Shown: one piece after another, positions 20,182 to 29,382 of the stretch
Position numbering within the stretch: position 1 is the first letter of the stretch
How the letters are laid out: the number at the start of each line of letters is the position of its first letter
Origin: Streptomyces sp. GKU 895
GTDB lineage: Bacteria > Actinomycetota > Actinomycetes > Streptomycetales > Streptomycetaceae
Assembly: GCA_002027195.1 (NCBI GenBank)
Contig: MWJO01000027.1
Location: 1 to 64,000, forward strand
DNA length: 64,000 nucleotides
Direction of reading: 5' to 3'
Translations under genes and position numbers: made by a program
The notes under the pieces: model-generated
The model's database searches: none
What the model was told of the DNA's origin: nothing
What the model saw: the letters and a program-made list of their open reading frames with translations, nothing else

Positions 20182-20492
20182 GCACGGGCGAGGCCAAGCC
20201 GTCGGAGCGCTGAACAGGGGCGCCGCACGTCGACCGATCCTGACCCGCAAGCCGCCGAACGAGCCAGGCGCCGCGCTCCGGCCGACGACGACCATGGCGT
20301 GCCGATCGCGCCTGACACCCGCGCCTCCACGTCGGAACACAGTGCGTCGCTTTTCAGCCATGCCTCCCTGACGTCCCTGTACGGAAAGGTACTTCCCTAC
20401 CCAGGCATGCACCTGACATCTTGCTCCCACCACTGGTTTCGTACGGCCCGGTCAGTGCCACCAGCACGGCCGGGCCGTCTACGGAGGACGCA
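20182..20492 (+). other. Intergenic region upstream of the S8 protease
   Basis: No gene is seen. The region should carry the protease promoter, but I could not pick convincing -35 and -10 boxes. A clear ribosome site (GGAGG at 20483-20487) precedes the TTG start of the next gene. Confidence 0.4.
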
Positions 20493-22313
20493 TTGATACC
20501 CCACAGATCCAGCCGACCGAGACGCACGCTGGTGCTGGCGGCCACCCTCGGCGCCGCCCTCGCGCTCGGTGCCCCGGGCGCCCTCGCGGGCACGCTTCCG
20601 GTCGTCCCCTCCGCCGCCCCGGCCGCCAAGGCGCCCGCGCCGGCCGCGAAGTCCCACGCTTCGGCCGCCACGTCGGCTTCGCAGAGTGCGGCCTGGGTTG
20701 CCGGCACGCGCGCCTACCTCGTGATCACCGCGCCCGGTGACACTTCGGCGGTCCGCTCGGCGATCACGGCCAACGGCGGCACCGTCTTCTCGAGCTTCGA
20801 CGCCATCGGTGTGATCGTCGCCCACTCGGCGTCCGGCACCTTCGCCGCCACCATGCGCGGCGTCACCGGTGTGCAGCAGGTCGGCGCCACACGTACCTCG
20901 GACGTCCCGGCCGACGCCTACAACCCGGCGCTCCCGGCCAACCCGGCCCAGTCCTCGACGCCGGCCGGAGAGCCGGTCCGGGCCGACATGAGCCAGATCA
21001 AGGCCGACCAGGCCTGGGCCGTGAACCCGGGCTCCGCCTCCGTCAAGGTAGGCATCCTGGACACCGGTGTGGACGACCAGCACCAGGACCTGGCGCCCAA
21101 CTTCGACGCGGCCGACTCGGTCTCCTGCGCCTACGGCAAGCCCGACACCCGTACCGGCGCGTGGCGGGACGTCGACACGCACGGCACCCACGTGGCGGGC
21201 ACCGTCGCCGCGGCCAAGAACGGCAAGGGCGTTGTCGGTGTGGCCCCCGGGGTGAAGATCGCGGCGGTGCGTGTCGCCGAGCCGGGCAACTCCTTCTTCT
21301 TCGCCGAGAACACCATCTGCGGCTTCGTCTGGGCCGGTGACCACGGCTTCAAGGTCACCAACAACAGCTATTACACGGACCCGTGGCAGTTCAACTGCCC
21401 GGACAACATCGACCAGGCCGCCATCATCGAGGGCGTCAAGCGCGCCCAGGAGTACGCCGAGAGCAAGGGCTCCCTCCAGATCGCCGCCGCGGGCAACGAG
21501 AACTACGACCTCGCCCACAAGACGACCGACTCCGCGAGCCCGAACGACTCGACGCCGGTCACCCGCACCATCACCAACGCCTGCCTCGACATCCCGACCG
21601 AGCTGCCGGGCGTGGTCACGGTCGCGGCCAACGGCACCGGTGTCACCAAGGCCTCGTTCTCCAACTACGGCCAGGGCGTCATCGACGTCGCTGCGCCGGG
21701 CAGCAACGTGTACTCCACCGTCCCCGGCGGCGGTTACGGCAGCAAGAGCGGCACCTCGATGGCCACCCCGCACGTGGTCGGTGTGGCGGCACTCATCGCC
21801 AGCGCCAACCCGGGCATCACGCCTGCGCAGATCCGCGCCAAGCTGGCCGAGCAGGCCAACGACATCGCCTGCCCCTCGGACAGCCGCTGCACGGGCACCA
21901 CGGCCAACAACTCCTTCTTCGGCGAGGGACAGGTCGACGCCCTCAAGGCCGTCGGGGCCACCCCGCCGCCCGGCAAGTACTTCGAGAACCTCGCGGACTT
22001 CGCCATCAGCGACAACGCGACCGTGGAGAGCCCGATCGCCGTGACGGGTGTGACCGGCAACGCCCCGGCCACCCTCAAGGTGGGTGTAGACATCAAGCAC
22101 ACCTACATCGGTGACCTCAAGGTCGACCTGGTGGCGCCGGACGGCACCGTCTACACACTGCACAACCGCGCGGGCGGCAGCGCCGACAACATCGCCCAGA
22201 CCTACACCGTGGACGCCTCCTCGGAGGTCGCCAACGGCACCTGGAAGCTGCGCGTCAACGACAACGCCGCCTCCGACACGGGCAAGATCGACGCCTGGAA
22301 CCTGACCTTCTAG
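20493..22313 (+). CDS. Secreted subtilisin-like serine protease (S8) with P-domain
   Basis: A 606-residue secreted protease. A Sec signal peptide (RRTLVLAATLGAALALGAPG) is followed by an inhibitor-like propeptide, then the S8 domain with Asp190 in VGILDTGVDD, His230 in THGTHVAGT, oxyanion Asn335 in AAAGNENYD and Ser422 in SGTSMATPHV. The last about 95 residues are a proprotein-convertase P-domain (HTYIGDLKVDLVAPDGTVY, NGTWKLRVNDNAASDTG). The start is TTG 20493, set by GGAGGACGCA just before it; an upstream ATG has no ribosome site and would spoil the signal peptide. It probably digests extracellular protein. The next gene carries the same P-domain on a metalloprotease. Confidence 0.93.
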   Translation: MIPHRSSRPRRTLVLAATLGAALALGAPGALAGTLPVVPSAAPAAKAPAPAAKSHASAATSASQSAAWVAGTRAYLVITAPGDTSAVRSAITANGGTVFSSFDAIGVIVAHSASGTFAATMRGVTGVQQVGATRTSDVPADAYNPALPANPAQSSTPAGEPVRADMSQIKADQAWAVNPGSASVKVGILDTGVDDQHQDLAPNFDAADSVSCAYGKPDTRTGAWRDVDTHGTHVAGTVAAAKNGKGVVGVAPGVKIAAVRVAEPGNSFFFAENTICGFVWAGDHGFKVTNNSYYTDPWQFNCPDNIDQAAIIEGVKRAQEYAESKGSLQIAAAGNENYDLAHKTTDSASPNDSTPVTRTITNACLDIPTELPGVVTVAANGTGVTKASFSNYGQGVIDVAAPGSNVYSTVPGGGYGSKSGTSMATPHVVGVAALIASANPGITPAQIRAKLAEQANDIACPSDSRCTGTTANNSFFGEGQVDALKAVGATPPPGKYFENLADFAISDNATVESPIAVTGVTGNAPATLKVGVDIKHTYIGDLKVDLVAPDGTVYTLHNRAGGSADNIAQTYTVDASSEVANGTWKLRVNDNAASDTGKIDAWNLTF

Positions 22314-22895
22314 CACAGGTCCGGGTACGAACTGCCGGGCAGCGAAAGGAACATGGGCCTCGGCGGCGGTGTACGCCGCAGCCAGGGCGACCATGCCGGA
22401 GGCGCCCGCCGCGGCCCGCCCACGGAGGGCGGGCCGCGCTGGTCGACTGCTTGTGGGCGCCGGCGACCATGGCCACCGTCACGGTGTCGCCGTCACCGCC
22501 GCGACCGCGGTCCCGGCGCCTGCGACCGACTGCTCCAAGTGGGCTGCATTCGTAGGGGAGTTCGCGTCCCGGGTTCGAGGACGCGGCGCATCCGGGACCT
22601 CTCCGTGAGGCGAGGCCGAAAACCGACGCCGTCTGTGCCGATATGCCCGCCCGGCAAGGTCAATTCCAGCCGTTGCTTTGGCATTCCCATGACAAAACTG
22701 TGCGCGCGATGCCACTCTTCTGCGGAAGTTCACGCTTCCTTGACGGAATCCCCACACGGAGCAAGCCTCCGCCCTCCACCCCCCACCTCCTTCAACCCGC
22801 ATGCCGTGCAGCACTCCGGACCGGCACACACCGCCGCTCCGTCACCGCCACGACCCCCCCACCACGGGCCGTCCGTTGTATCGAAGGAGAACCCG
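22314..22895 (+). other. Intergenic region between the two proteases
   Basis: No convincing gene is present in 582 bases. It contains the terminator at 22411-22439 and a relatively AT-rich patch at 22660-22760 that may hold the promoter of the metalloprotease, including a short GGAAG/CTTCC hairpin near 22724. The AAGGAG ribosome site of the next gene is at 22884-22889. Confidence 0.4.
22411..22439. terminator. Hairpin terminator downstream of the S8 protease
   Basis: Perfect 12-bp arms CGCGGCCCGCCC (22411-22422) and its complement (22428-22439) around a five-base loop, about 100 bases after the protease stop. GC-rich, without a T-tract. Confidence 0.65.
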
Positions 22896-25163
22896 TTGCC
22901 CCAGCGACGCCGCGCTCTCATCGGGCGCAGACACACCACCGTCCTCGCCTTCACGGCCATAGGCTCCCTGCTCGCCCTCGCCGCCCCAGGTCTCGCCACC
23001 GCGGCCCCGACGCACCCCGGCCCCACGAAGATCACCGCCACCCCCAGGGCCGGCGCCGCCCAGTCGTCCCTGACGCCCGCCCGCCGCGCCGCCCTCATCA
23101 AGAGCGCCCGGTCCGCAGCGCCCCGCACAGCACAGCGGATCGGCCTCGGCGCCCAGGAGAAGCTCGTCGTCAAGGACGTCATCAAGGACGCCGACGGCAC
23201 CACGCACACCCGTTACGAGCGCACCTACGCGGGGTTGCCCGTCCTGGGCGGTGACCTGGTCGTCCACGACAAGAGCGGTCGTACGACCGTCACCAAGGCG
23301 AGCCCCGCCCGACTCCAGGTCCCCTCGCTCCACCCGAAGCTCACCGCCGCCGGTGCCGCCACCAAGGCCCTCGGCATCTCGAAGAAGACCAAGGTCAAGG
23401 GAGCCGAGACGGAACAGGCGCCCCGCCTGGTGGTCTGGGCCGGGACCGGCAAGCCCGTGCTGGCCTGGGAGACCCTCGTCGAGGGCGTCCAGAAGGACGG
23501 CACCCCCAGCGAACTCCAGGTCGTCACCGACGCCGGCACCGGCAAGGAACTCCTGGCCGCCGAGCACGTCCACACCGGCACCGGCACCGGCCAGTACGCC
23601 GGCGAGGTCCCCCTCGGCACCACCCTGTCCGGTTCGACGTACCAGCTCGTCGACCCCGATCGCGCCGGGCAGCGGACGTACGACCTCAACCAGGGCACCT
23701 CGGGCACCGGCACCCTGTTCACGGACGACAACGATGTCTGGGGCAACGGCCTGCCGTCCAACCGTCAGACCGCCGGTGTCGACGTGGCGTTCGGCGCGGC
23801 GGCCACCTGGGACTACTACAAGGAGACCTACGGCCGCAACGGCATCCGCAACGACGGTGTCGCCGCCTACAGCCGCGCCCACTACGGCAGCAACTACGTC
23901 AACGCCTTCTGGCAGGACTCCTGCTTCTGCATGACGTACGGCGACGGCTCGGGCAACACCCACCCGCTGACCGCGCTCGACGTGGCGGCCCACGAGATGA
24001 GCCACGGTGTCACGGCGGCCACCGCGGGACTGAACTACTCGGGGGAGTCCGGCGGGCTCAACGAGGCGACCTCCGACATCTTCGCCGCCGCCGTCGAGTT
24101 CTACGAGAACCTTCCGGCCGACCCCGGCGACTACCTCGTCGGCGAGAAGATCGACATCAACGGTGACGGCACACCGCTGCGTTACATGGACAAGCCCTCC
24201 AAGGACGGTGACTCCCGGGACAGTTGGAGCTCCACCCTCGGCGGCATCGACGTCCACTACTCCTCGGGCCCCGCGAACCACTTCTTCTATCTGCTCTCCG
24301 AGGGCAGCGGCGCCAAGACCGTCAACGGCGTGGCCTACGACAGCCCGACCTACGACGGCCGGCCCGTCACCGGCATCGGCATCCAGAACGCCGCCGCGAT
24401 CTGGTACCGCGCGCTGACGACGTACATGACCTCCACGACCAACTACGCCGGCGCCCGCACCGCCACCCTGTCGGCCGCGAGCGACCTGTTCGGCGCCTAC
24501 AGCCCGACCTACCTCGCCGTCGCCGACGCCTGGGCCGCGATCAACGTCGGCAACCGCATCGCCCTCGGCGTCAACCTCGCGCCGACCGCCGACCAGATCA
24601 GCGGCATCAACCAGAGCGTCAGCCTCCAACTCGACGCCTACACCACCAACACCGGCGCCGCCCTGACCTACGAGGCCACCGGACTGCCCGCCGGCCTCAG
24701 CATCAGCCCGACCGGTCTGATCAGCGGCACCCCGACGACCGTCGGCACCAGTGACGTCACGATCACCGTGACCGACAGCACCGGGGCGACCGCCACGGAC
24801 ACCTTCACCTGGAAGATCGGCTACGTCTACGCCAGCACCACCCGCGTCGACATCCCCGACGTCGGGCCCGCCGTGGAGTCACCGCTGACCATCACCGGCC
24901 GCGACGGCAACGCCTCCGCGACCACCTCGGTCTACGTCAACATCGTCCACACCTACCGCGGTGACCTCACGGTCGACCTCGTCGGCCCCAACGGCACCGT
25001 CTACTCCCTGCTCAACCGCAGCGGCGGCTCCGCCGACAACGTCGACCAGACCTTCACCGTCGACGCCTCCGCGCAACCGATCAACGGCACTTGGACCCTG
25101 CGCGTGCAGGACTGGGCAGCCATCGACGTCGGGTACATCGCCCGCTGGCAGCTGACCCCCTGA
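22896..25163 (+). CDS. Secreted thermolysin-like metalloprotease (M4) with Ig-like and P-domains
   Basis: A 755-residue secreted zinc metalloprotease. After a signal peptide (TTVLAFTAIGSLLALAAPGL) come FTP/PepSY propeptide segments, then the M4 catalytic domain with the zinc site HEMSH (His366, Glu367, His370) and distal Glu390 in GLNEATSD. A putative Ig (He_PIG-like) domain follows (ATGLPAGLSISPTGLISGTP), then a C-terminal P-domain (HTYRGDLTVDLVGPNGTVYS, NGTWTLRVQDWAAIDVG). Start TTG 22896 is fixed by AAGGAGAACCCG. Active enzyme would be made after propeptide removal outside the cell. The tail is closely related to that of the S8 protease upstream. Confidence 0.94.
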   Translation: MPQRRRALIGRRHTTVLAFTAIGSLLALAAPGLATAAPTHPGPTKITATPRAGAAQSSLTPARRAALIKSARSAAPRTAQRIGLGAQEKLVVKDVIKDADGTTHTRYERTYAGLPVLGGDLVVHDKSGRTTVTKASPARLQVPSLHPKLTAAGAATKALGISKKTKVKGAETEQAPRLVVWAGTGKPVLAWETLVEGVQKDGTPSELQVVTDAGTGKELLAAEHVHTGTGTGQYAGEVPLGTTLSGSTYQLVDPDRAGQRTYDLNQGTSGTGTLFTDDNDVWGNGLPSNRQTAGVDVAFGAAATWDYYKETYGRNGIRNDGVAAYSRAHYGSNYVNAFWQDSCFCMTYGDGSGNTHPLTALDVAAHEMSHGVTAATAGLNYSGESGGLNEATSDIFAAAVEFYENLPADPGDYLVGEKIDINGDGTPLRYMDKPSKDGDSRDSWSSTLGGIDVHYSSGPANHFFYLLSEGSGAKTVNGVAYDSPTYDGRPVTGIGIQNAAAIWYRALTTYMTSTTNYAGARTATLSAASDLFGAYSPTYLAVADAWAAINVGNRIALGVNLAPTADQISGINQSVSLQLDAYTTNTGAALTYEATGLPAGLSISPTGLISGTPTTVGTSDVTITVTDSTGATATDTFTWKIGYVYASTTRVDIPDVGPAVESPLTITGRDGNASATTSVYVNIVHTYRGDLTVDLVGPNGTVYSLLNRSGGSADNVDQTFTVDASAQPINGTWTLRVQDWAAIDVGYIARWQLTP

Positions 25164-25183
25164 CATCCGGTCCCACCGAACGA

Positions 25184-25212
25184 CGCCGCCCGGATCCCCG
25201 ATCCGGGCGGCG
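25184..25212. terminator. Hairpin terminator after the M4 protease
   Basis: Perfect 13-bp arms, 25184-25196 (CGCCGCCCGGATC) and 25200-25212, with a CCC loop, starting 20 bases after the stop codon. Confidence 0.8.
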
Positions 25213-25279
25213 CCGATGTTACGGCGGCGACATGCTGGGCACTGCTGAACGCCGGGGCGGACGACGAGAAGGGGCCGTC

Positions 25280-26389
25280 ATGGTGGAGTCGTCGCAGGAC
25301 GTCACGGTCGTTGCTCTCCTGGCGGATCCGGACGCGCCGACAGAGGTCGCGCGGCGCATGGCCCGGCAGTTGCCCGCTCGACTCGCGGACGCCTCCGGTC
25401 GGCACCGACGGTTCGACGTCGAGGTCGTGAGCGAGCCTTTCACCGCAGGCACCGAGGACCCGACTGTACTGACACGACGGCTCATGGACCGTGTCGGTGA
25501 GGAGAGGTGGAACATCGTAGTAGCCCTCACCGACCTGCCGTTGCACTCCCGGGGGCACAAGCTCGTCGTGGATCTGAGCCATGAACACGGTCTGGCGCTC
25601 CTGTCCCTCCCCTCGCTGGGCGGACTGCGTTTCGAGAGCAAGGCCCGGTGGGCGGTCGAAGGGGCCGTGCTCAGCCTGGCGGACGCGCAAGCTGAGGCCG
25701 TGGGGGCCGGGCACCGTGGGCCGTTGGCCGATTTCACCGGTCGCCTGTCATCGGTTCACCAGGCCCCGGTCGGTGACGACGAGGCGGCGGATCTCCGGTA
25801 CGTCGTCGGCGGGCTCGGCGGTTATCTGAGGGTGCTCGGCGGTATGGTCCGGGCCAATCGGCCGTGGCGGTTGGTCCCGGGCCTGTCGAAGGCCCTCGCG
25901 GCCGCACTCGCGGCAGGAGCGATCGCCATCGTGAACTCCACCATCTGGAGTCTGGCCGTGTCCCTCGACACCCCACGACTCGTGATCGCCACGGTCGGAT
26001 CCGTCGCACTCATGATCGGCTGGCTGATCGTGGACGCGCACCTGTGGCATCGAGCGGCAGGGCACTCGCCGGAGGAGAGGAAGCGGGCGGTCCTCTACAA
26101 CGCGTCCACGGTCGTGACCGTGTGCATCGGAGTGCTCATCTGCTACGTGGGGTTGCTCCTCATCTCGTTGCTGTGGGCGCTTTTCATCCTCAACGGCCCG
26201 GTGTTCGCCTCCATGACGCGAACTCCGCTGCACGCCGCGGAGTACTGGACGCTGGCCTGGTTCGTCGCTTCGGTCGCCACGGTGGGCGGTGCGCTGGGAT
26301 CGGGTCTGGAGAGTGACGAGGCGATCCGCTCGGCCGCCTACTCCAAGCGTGAACAGGAGCGTCGCCGCACGCTCGAGGACGATGACTAG
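25280..26389 (+). CDS. Four-helix membrane protein of unknown function
   Basis: A 369-residue protein that I cannot assign to a characterised family. Residues 1-about 205 are soluble and begin DVTVVALLADPDAPTEVARR, with a Rossmann-like alternation (WNIVVALTDLPLHSRGHKLV). Four hydrophobic segments follow: about 215-235, 245-265, 280-305 and 325-345. The C terminus is charged (KREQERRRTLEDDD). Similar actinobacterial hypothetical proteins share the ADP-DVPTE-type N terminus from memory. ATG 25280 is preceded by GAGAAGGGG; an upstream ATG near 25232 is possible. It stands alone between the M4 protease and the ADH gene. Confidence 0.8.
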   Translation: MVESSQDVTVVALLADPDAPTEVARRMARQLPARLADASGRHRRFDVEVVSEPFTAGTEDPTVLTRRLMDRVGEERWNIVVALTDLPLHSRGHKLVVDLSHEHGLALLSLPSLGGLRFESKARWAVEGAVLSLADAQAEAVGAGHRGPLADFTGRLSSVHQAPVGDDEAADLRYVVGGLGGYLRVLGGMVRANRPWRLVPGLSKALAAALAAGAIAIVNSTIWSLAVSLDTPRLVIATVGSVALMIGWLIVDAHLWHRAAGHSPEERKRAVLYNASTVVTVCIGVLICYVGLLLISLLWALFILNGPVFASMTRTPLHAAEYWTLAWFVASVATVGGALGSGLESDEAIRSAAYSKREQERRRTLEDDD

Positions 26390-26697
26390 CGGGTGACCGG
26401 ACTCGGAGAGGCGATCCTCGACCGCTGGTGGTCCGGTACAAAAGGGTCGGCTGATCGATCGGTGAAAGCCGTTTCGCGTCGAAGGCCCACGGGGACCCGC
26501 ACCGCACGCCGTCGGAGCACCGAAGCAGCGCCTGGCGGGCCGACGGCCCGAACCGCCGATCCACCTGGTCCTGGTGGACGGCCCGCAGAGGCGTGCCGGA
26601 GCCACGGAGCCCGTCGCAGCACTCACGAGCGTCAGGCTCTTCGCACGTCTCATCATCGCCGTGCCGCGGTCCTGCCGTGACACCGAGGGAAGTCATC
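26390..26697 (+). other. Intergenic region upstream of the ADH gene
   Basis: I see no gene or clear hairpin. GAGGGAAG just before 26698 serves as ribosome site for the ADH. The promoter was not identified. Confidence 0.4.
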
Positions 26698-27875
26698 ATG
26701 AAAGCAGCGGTATACGAAGGACCGCGAACGGTCGCGGTGAAGGACGTGCCGGACGCGAAGATCGAGCACCCCTGCGACATCATCGTCAAGATCACCACAA
26801 CCAACATCTGCGGTTCGGACCTGCACATGTACGAGGGCCGCACCTCGTTCGAGACCGGCCGTGCCTTCGGACACGAGAACATGGGCCAGGTCGTGGAGGT
26901 CGGCCCGGCCGTCCGCAAGGTCCAGGTCGGCGAGTACGTGGTCCTGCCCTTCAACATCGCCTGCGGCTTCTGCAAGCAGTGCGAGCGGGGTCTGACCAAC
27001 TACTGCCTGACCATGCAGCCGGATCCGGCCCTCGCCGGAGCCGCCTACGGATTCGCCGACATGGGCCCCTACCAGGGCGGTCAGGCGGAACTGCTGCGTG
27101 TGCCCTACGGCGATTTCAACGCGCTGCGCCTGGGCGAGGACGCCGCCGAGCGGCAGACCGACTACGTGATGCTCGCCGACATCTTCCCCACCGGCTATCA
27201 CGCCACCGAGATGGCCAACGTCAAGCCGGGCGACCAGACGATCGTCTTCGGCGCCGGTCCCGTCGGACTGATGGCCGCCTACTCCGCTCTGCTCAAGGGC
27301 GCCGGCCGCGTCTGGGTGCCGACCATCAGCCCGACCGGCTGCGCGTTGCGGAGGAGATCGGGGCCATCCCGATCAATACCGCAGAGCAGGACCCGGCGGA
27401 GGTCGTCAAGGAAGCCACCCTCGGTCTCGGCGCCGACAACGGGTGTGAGTGTGTCGGCTACCAGGCACACGACCACGAGGGGCGGGAGGACGCCGGCCTC
27501 ACGCTCAATGGCCTGATCGACGCGGTCAGGTTCACGGGCGACATCGGTGTGGTGGGCGTCTTCCTGCCGCAGGACCCCGGTGGCGAAGAGGCCCAGGGCG
27601 AGCTGGAGGCGCAGGGCAAGGTGCCGATCGACTTCGGCATGATGTGGTTCAAGGGCCAGCACATGGGCACGGGGCAGGCACCGGTGAAGAGGTACAACCG
27701 GGCGCTGCGGGACCTGACCGCCGGTGAGAAGGCGACGCCGGGGTTCATCGTCTCCCACGAGCTCAGCCTGGACGAGGCTCCTACCGCCTACGAGCACTTC
27801 GACGCCCGTGACGAGGGCTGGACGAAGGTGGTGCTGCATCCCGACGGCCACGGCGACGGCCACAAGCAGGAGTGA
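26698..27875 (+). pseudogene. Zinc alcohol dehydrogenase, glutathione-independent formaldehyde dehydrogenase type, one frameshift
   Basis: Two frames join into a full-length (about 392 codons) medium-chain zinc dehydrogenase. The catalytic zinc region has TNICGSDLHMYEGRT and GHENMGQVVEVG, the structural zinc loop has CGFCKQCERGLTNYC, the NAD site has VFGAGPVGLMAAYSA, and the second frame has GMMWFKGQHMGTGQAPVKRY, typical of FdhA-like glutathione-independent formaldehyde dehydrogenases. One base is missing near 27318-27321, where VWV should continue into ADHQPDRLRVAEEIGA. The reaction would be NAD-linked oxidation of formaldehyde or another short aldehyde. Intact flanks suggest an error or a very recent mutation. 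Confidence 0.85.
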
Positions 27876-27904
27876 GGAAGCCAGGGGTCTGAGACACCTG
27901 GTCG

Positions 27905-27927
27905 GGGGCGACCGCGTCGGTCGCCCC
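27905..27927. terminator. Bidirectional terminator between ADH and DtxR genes
   Basis: Arms GGGGCGACC (27905-27913) and GGTCGCCCC (27919-27927) around a five-base loop, located between two convergent genes. Confidence 0.75.
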
Positions 27928-27996
27928 GAGCCCCCGAGTCGTTGGCGCGCGGCAACGCGCCGGTGAACCTCCTTTTCGCCTGGTCCCGGCCGTCAG

Positions 27997-28727
27997 TCAA
28001 CCGACATGCTGGGGCGCCGGATCCGCACAGCCCCTGAGGTGCCGGCTCACCAGAACGTGCGCGGCGGTCCGCACGGGGAGTTCGGCGGTCCGGCCGCCGC
28101 TGCCGACCGTCACACCGCCGGGCGACGACGTCACGCTCACGACCGCGCCGGGTTGAACTCCGGCGTGCCGCAGGGTGTGCATCACCTCGGCATCCGCCTG
28201 GAGCGGCTCGCCGATGCGCCGCACGACCGCGCTCGCGCCGTCAGGCCCCCGCTCCAGCTCGTTGAGGCTGACCACGCCCTCGTCCCGGAACGGCTCCGCG
28301 GCGGGCTTCTCGCCGAGTTCCTCCAGGCCCGGGATCGGGTTGCCGTACGGCGACCGTGTCGGGTGCCGCAGCAGCTTGAGGATGCGGCGTTCGACGGCCT
28401 CGCTCATGACGTGCTCCCAACGGCAGGCCTCGGCGTGGACCTGTTCCCACTCCAGCCCGATCACCTCGATGAGCAGGCATTCGGCGAGCCGGTGCCTGCG
28501 CATGACGCGGACGGCCGTCCGCCGGCCCTCCTCGGTCAGCTCCAGGTGCCGGTCGGCGGCGACGTGCAGCAGGCCGTCACGCTCCATGCGGGCGGCGGTC
28601 TGGCTGACGGTGGGGCCGCTGTGGTGCAGACGCTCGGCGATGCGGGCGCGCAGGGGGGCCACGCCTTCCTCCTCGAGCTCGAGATGGTGCGGAGATATCT
28701 CTCGGTGGTGTCGATGAGTCGGGACAT
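27997..28727 (-). pseudogene. DtxR-family metal-dependent repressor with N-terminal frameshift
   Basis: A DtxR/IdeR-type iron or manganese regulator of about 243 codons. The first frame starts MSRLIDTTERYLRTI, exactly as DtxR proteins begin, and the second continues LRARIAERLHHSGPTVSQTA (recognition helix), RHRLAECLLIEVIGLEWEQV with metal ligands, HAEACRWEHVMSEAVERR, and an SH3-like C-terminal domain. One base is missing near 28683; adding it restores the usual LELEEEGVAPLRARIAERL. It would repress iron-uptake or oxidative genes when loaded with metal. ATG 28727 lies just downstream of the PEBP gene on the same strand. Confidence 0.85.
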
Positions 28728-28735
28728 GCCGTGTC

Positions 28736-29278
28736 TCAGGCGGGGGTTTCCGCGGTGGTGGTGAGGACCGCGCGGCCGAGGACGTGACCGGTCATGGTGA
28801 AGCCCAGGACGGCCGGGGTGGCGTCGGCCGGGACGCCTATGGACTCGACGTCGAGGGCGTGGACCACGGACGAAGTAGCGGGTGCGGGCCGGTGGCCGGG
28901 TGGCGGGGCGGCGCCGATGAAGCGGGCCGCGCGGGCGTCGTTGGGCAGCTGGAACGCGCCCTCGGGCAGGCCCGAGCCGGTGTCGTCGCCGGCCCCCTCG
29001 GGCAGCTCGGTGACGGCGGCGGGGATGTCGGCGACCGCCCAGTGCCAGAACCCGGAGCCGGTGGGGGCGTCGGGGTCGTAGACGGTGACGGCGTAGCTCT
29101 TGGCGCCCTCCGGCGCGCCGCTCCAGGACAGGTGCGGGGAGAGGTCTTTCCCGCCGGGGACGCCGAAGATGCCGGAGAACTGTTCGGGCGGCCAGGGGGC
29201 GCCGTCGCTGACGGTGCTGCTGGTGACGGTGAAGGAGGCCGCCTCGGGGAGGCGGGCGAAGGGGTCGTTGGCGCTCAT
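28736..29278 (-). CDS. YbhB/YbcL family PEBP (Raf-kinase-inhibitor-like) protein
   Basis: A 180-residue phosphatidylethanolamine-binding-protein fold, cytoplasmic, function in bacteria unclear. The ligand-site signature VTVYDPDAPTGSGFWHW and the N-terminal LSPHLSWSGAPEGAKSYAV are present. The conserved GHGPHRY segment is replaced by GHRPAPATSS. Removing three single C bases (near 28885, 28896 and 28905 on the reverse strand) restores GHGPHRYFVVVH while keeping the frame, so this patch is probably three compensating indels. It is followed eight bases later by the DtxR gene and is divergent from a GntR regulator. Confidence 0.88.
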   Translation of the reverse strand: MSANDPFARLPEAASFTVTSSTVSDGAPWPPEQFSGIFGVPGGKDLSPHLSWSGAPEGAKSYAVTVYDPDAPTGSGFWHWAVADIPAAVTELPEGAGDDTGSGLPEGAFQLPNDARAARFIGAAPPPGHRPAPATSSVVHALDVESIGVPADATPAVLGFTMTGHVLGRAVLTTTAETPA

Positions 29279-29345
29279 CGTGTCGTTCCTTTCCGGACGT
29301 GCTGTGGGCGGTCGTCGGCGGCCGTCTTAATCGACCCTAGCATCG

Positions 29346-29376
29346 ATAATCGATTATTGTCTGCATCGTCTATGAT
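29346..29376. promoter_or_regulatory. Palindrome and leaderless-type promoter of the GntR gene
   Basis: A perfect 12-bp palindrome ATAATCGATTAT lies at 29346-29357 in the divergent region. TATGAT at 29371-29376 is seven bases before the ATG at 29383 and there is no ribosome site, so the GntR mRNA is probably leaderless. The palindrome covers the -35 position and would suit autorepression and control of the divergent PEBP gene. Confidence 0.5.
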
Positions 29377-29382
29377 GACGGC

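Noticed and set aside
18699..20213. Forward open frame of about 500 codons covering the DUF427 region
   Set aside because: It is out of frame with the DUF427 protein and is Arg/Pro-rich noise; DUF427 in the other frame has full homology and a ribosome site.
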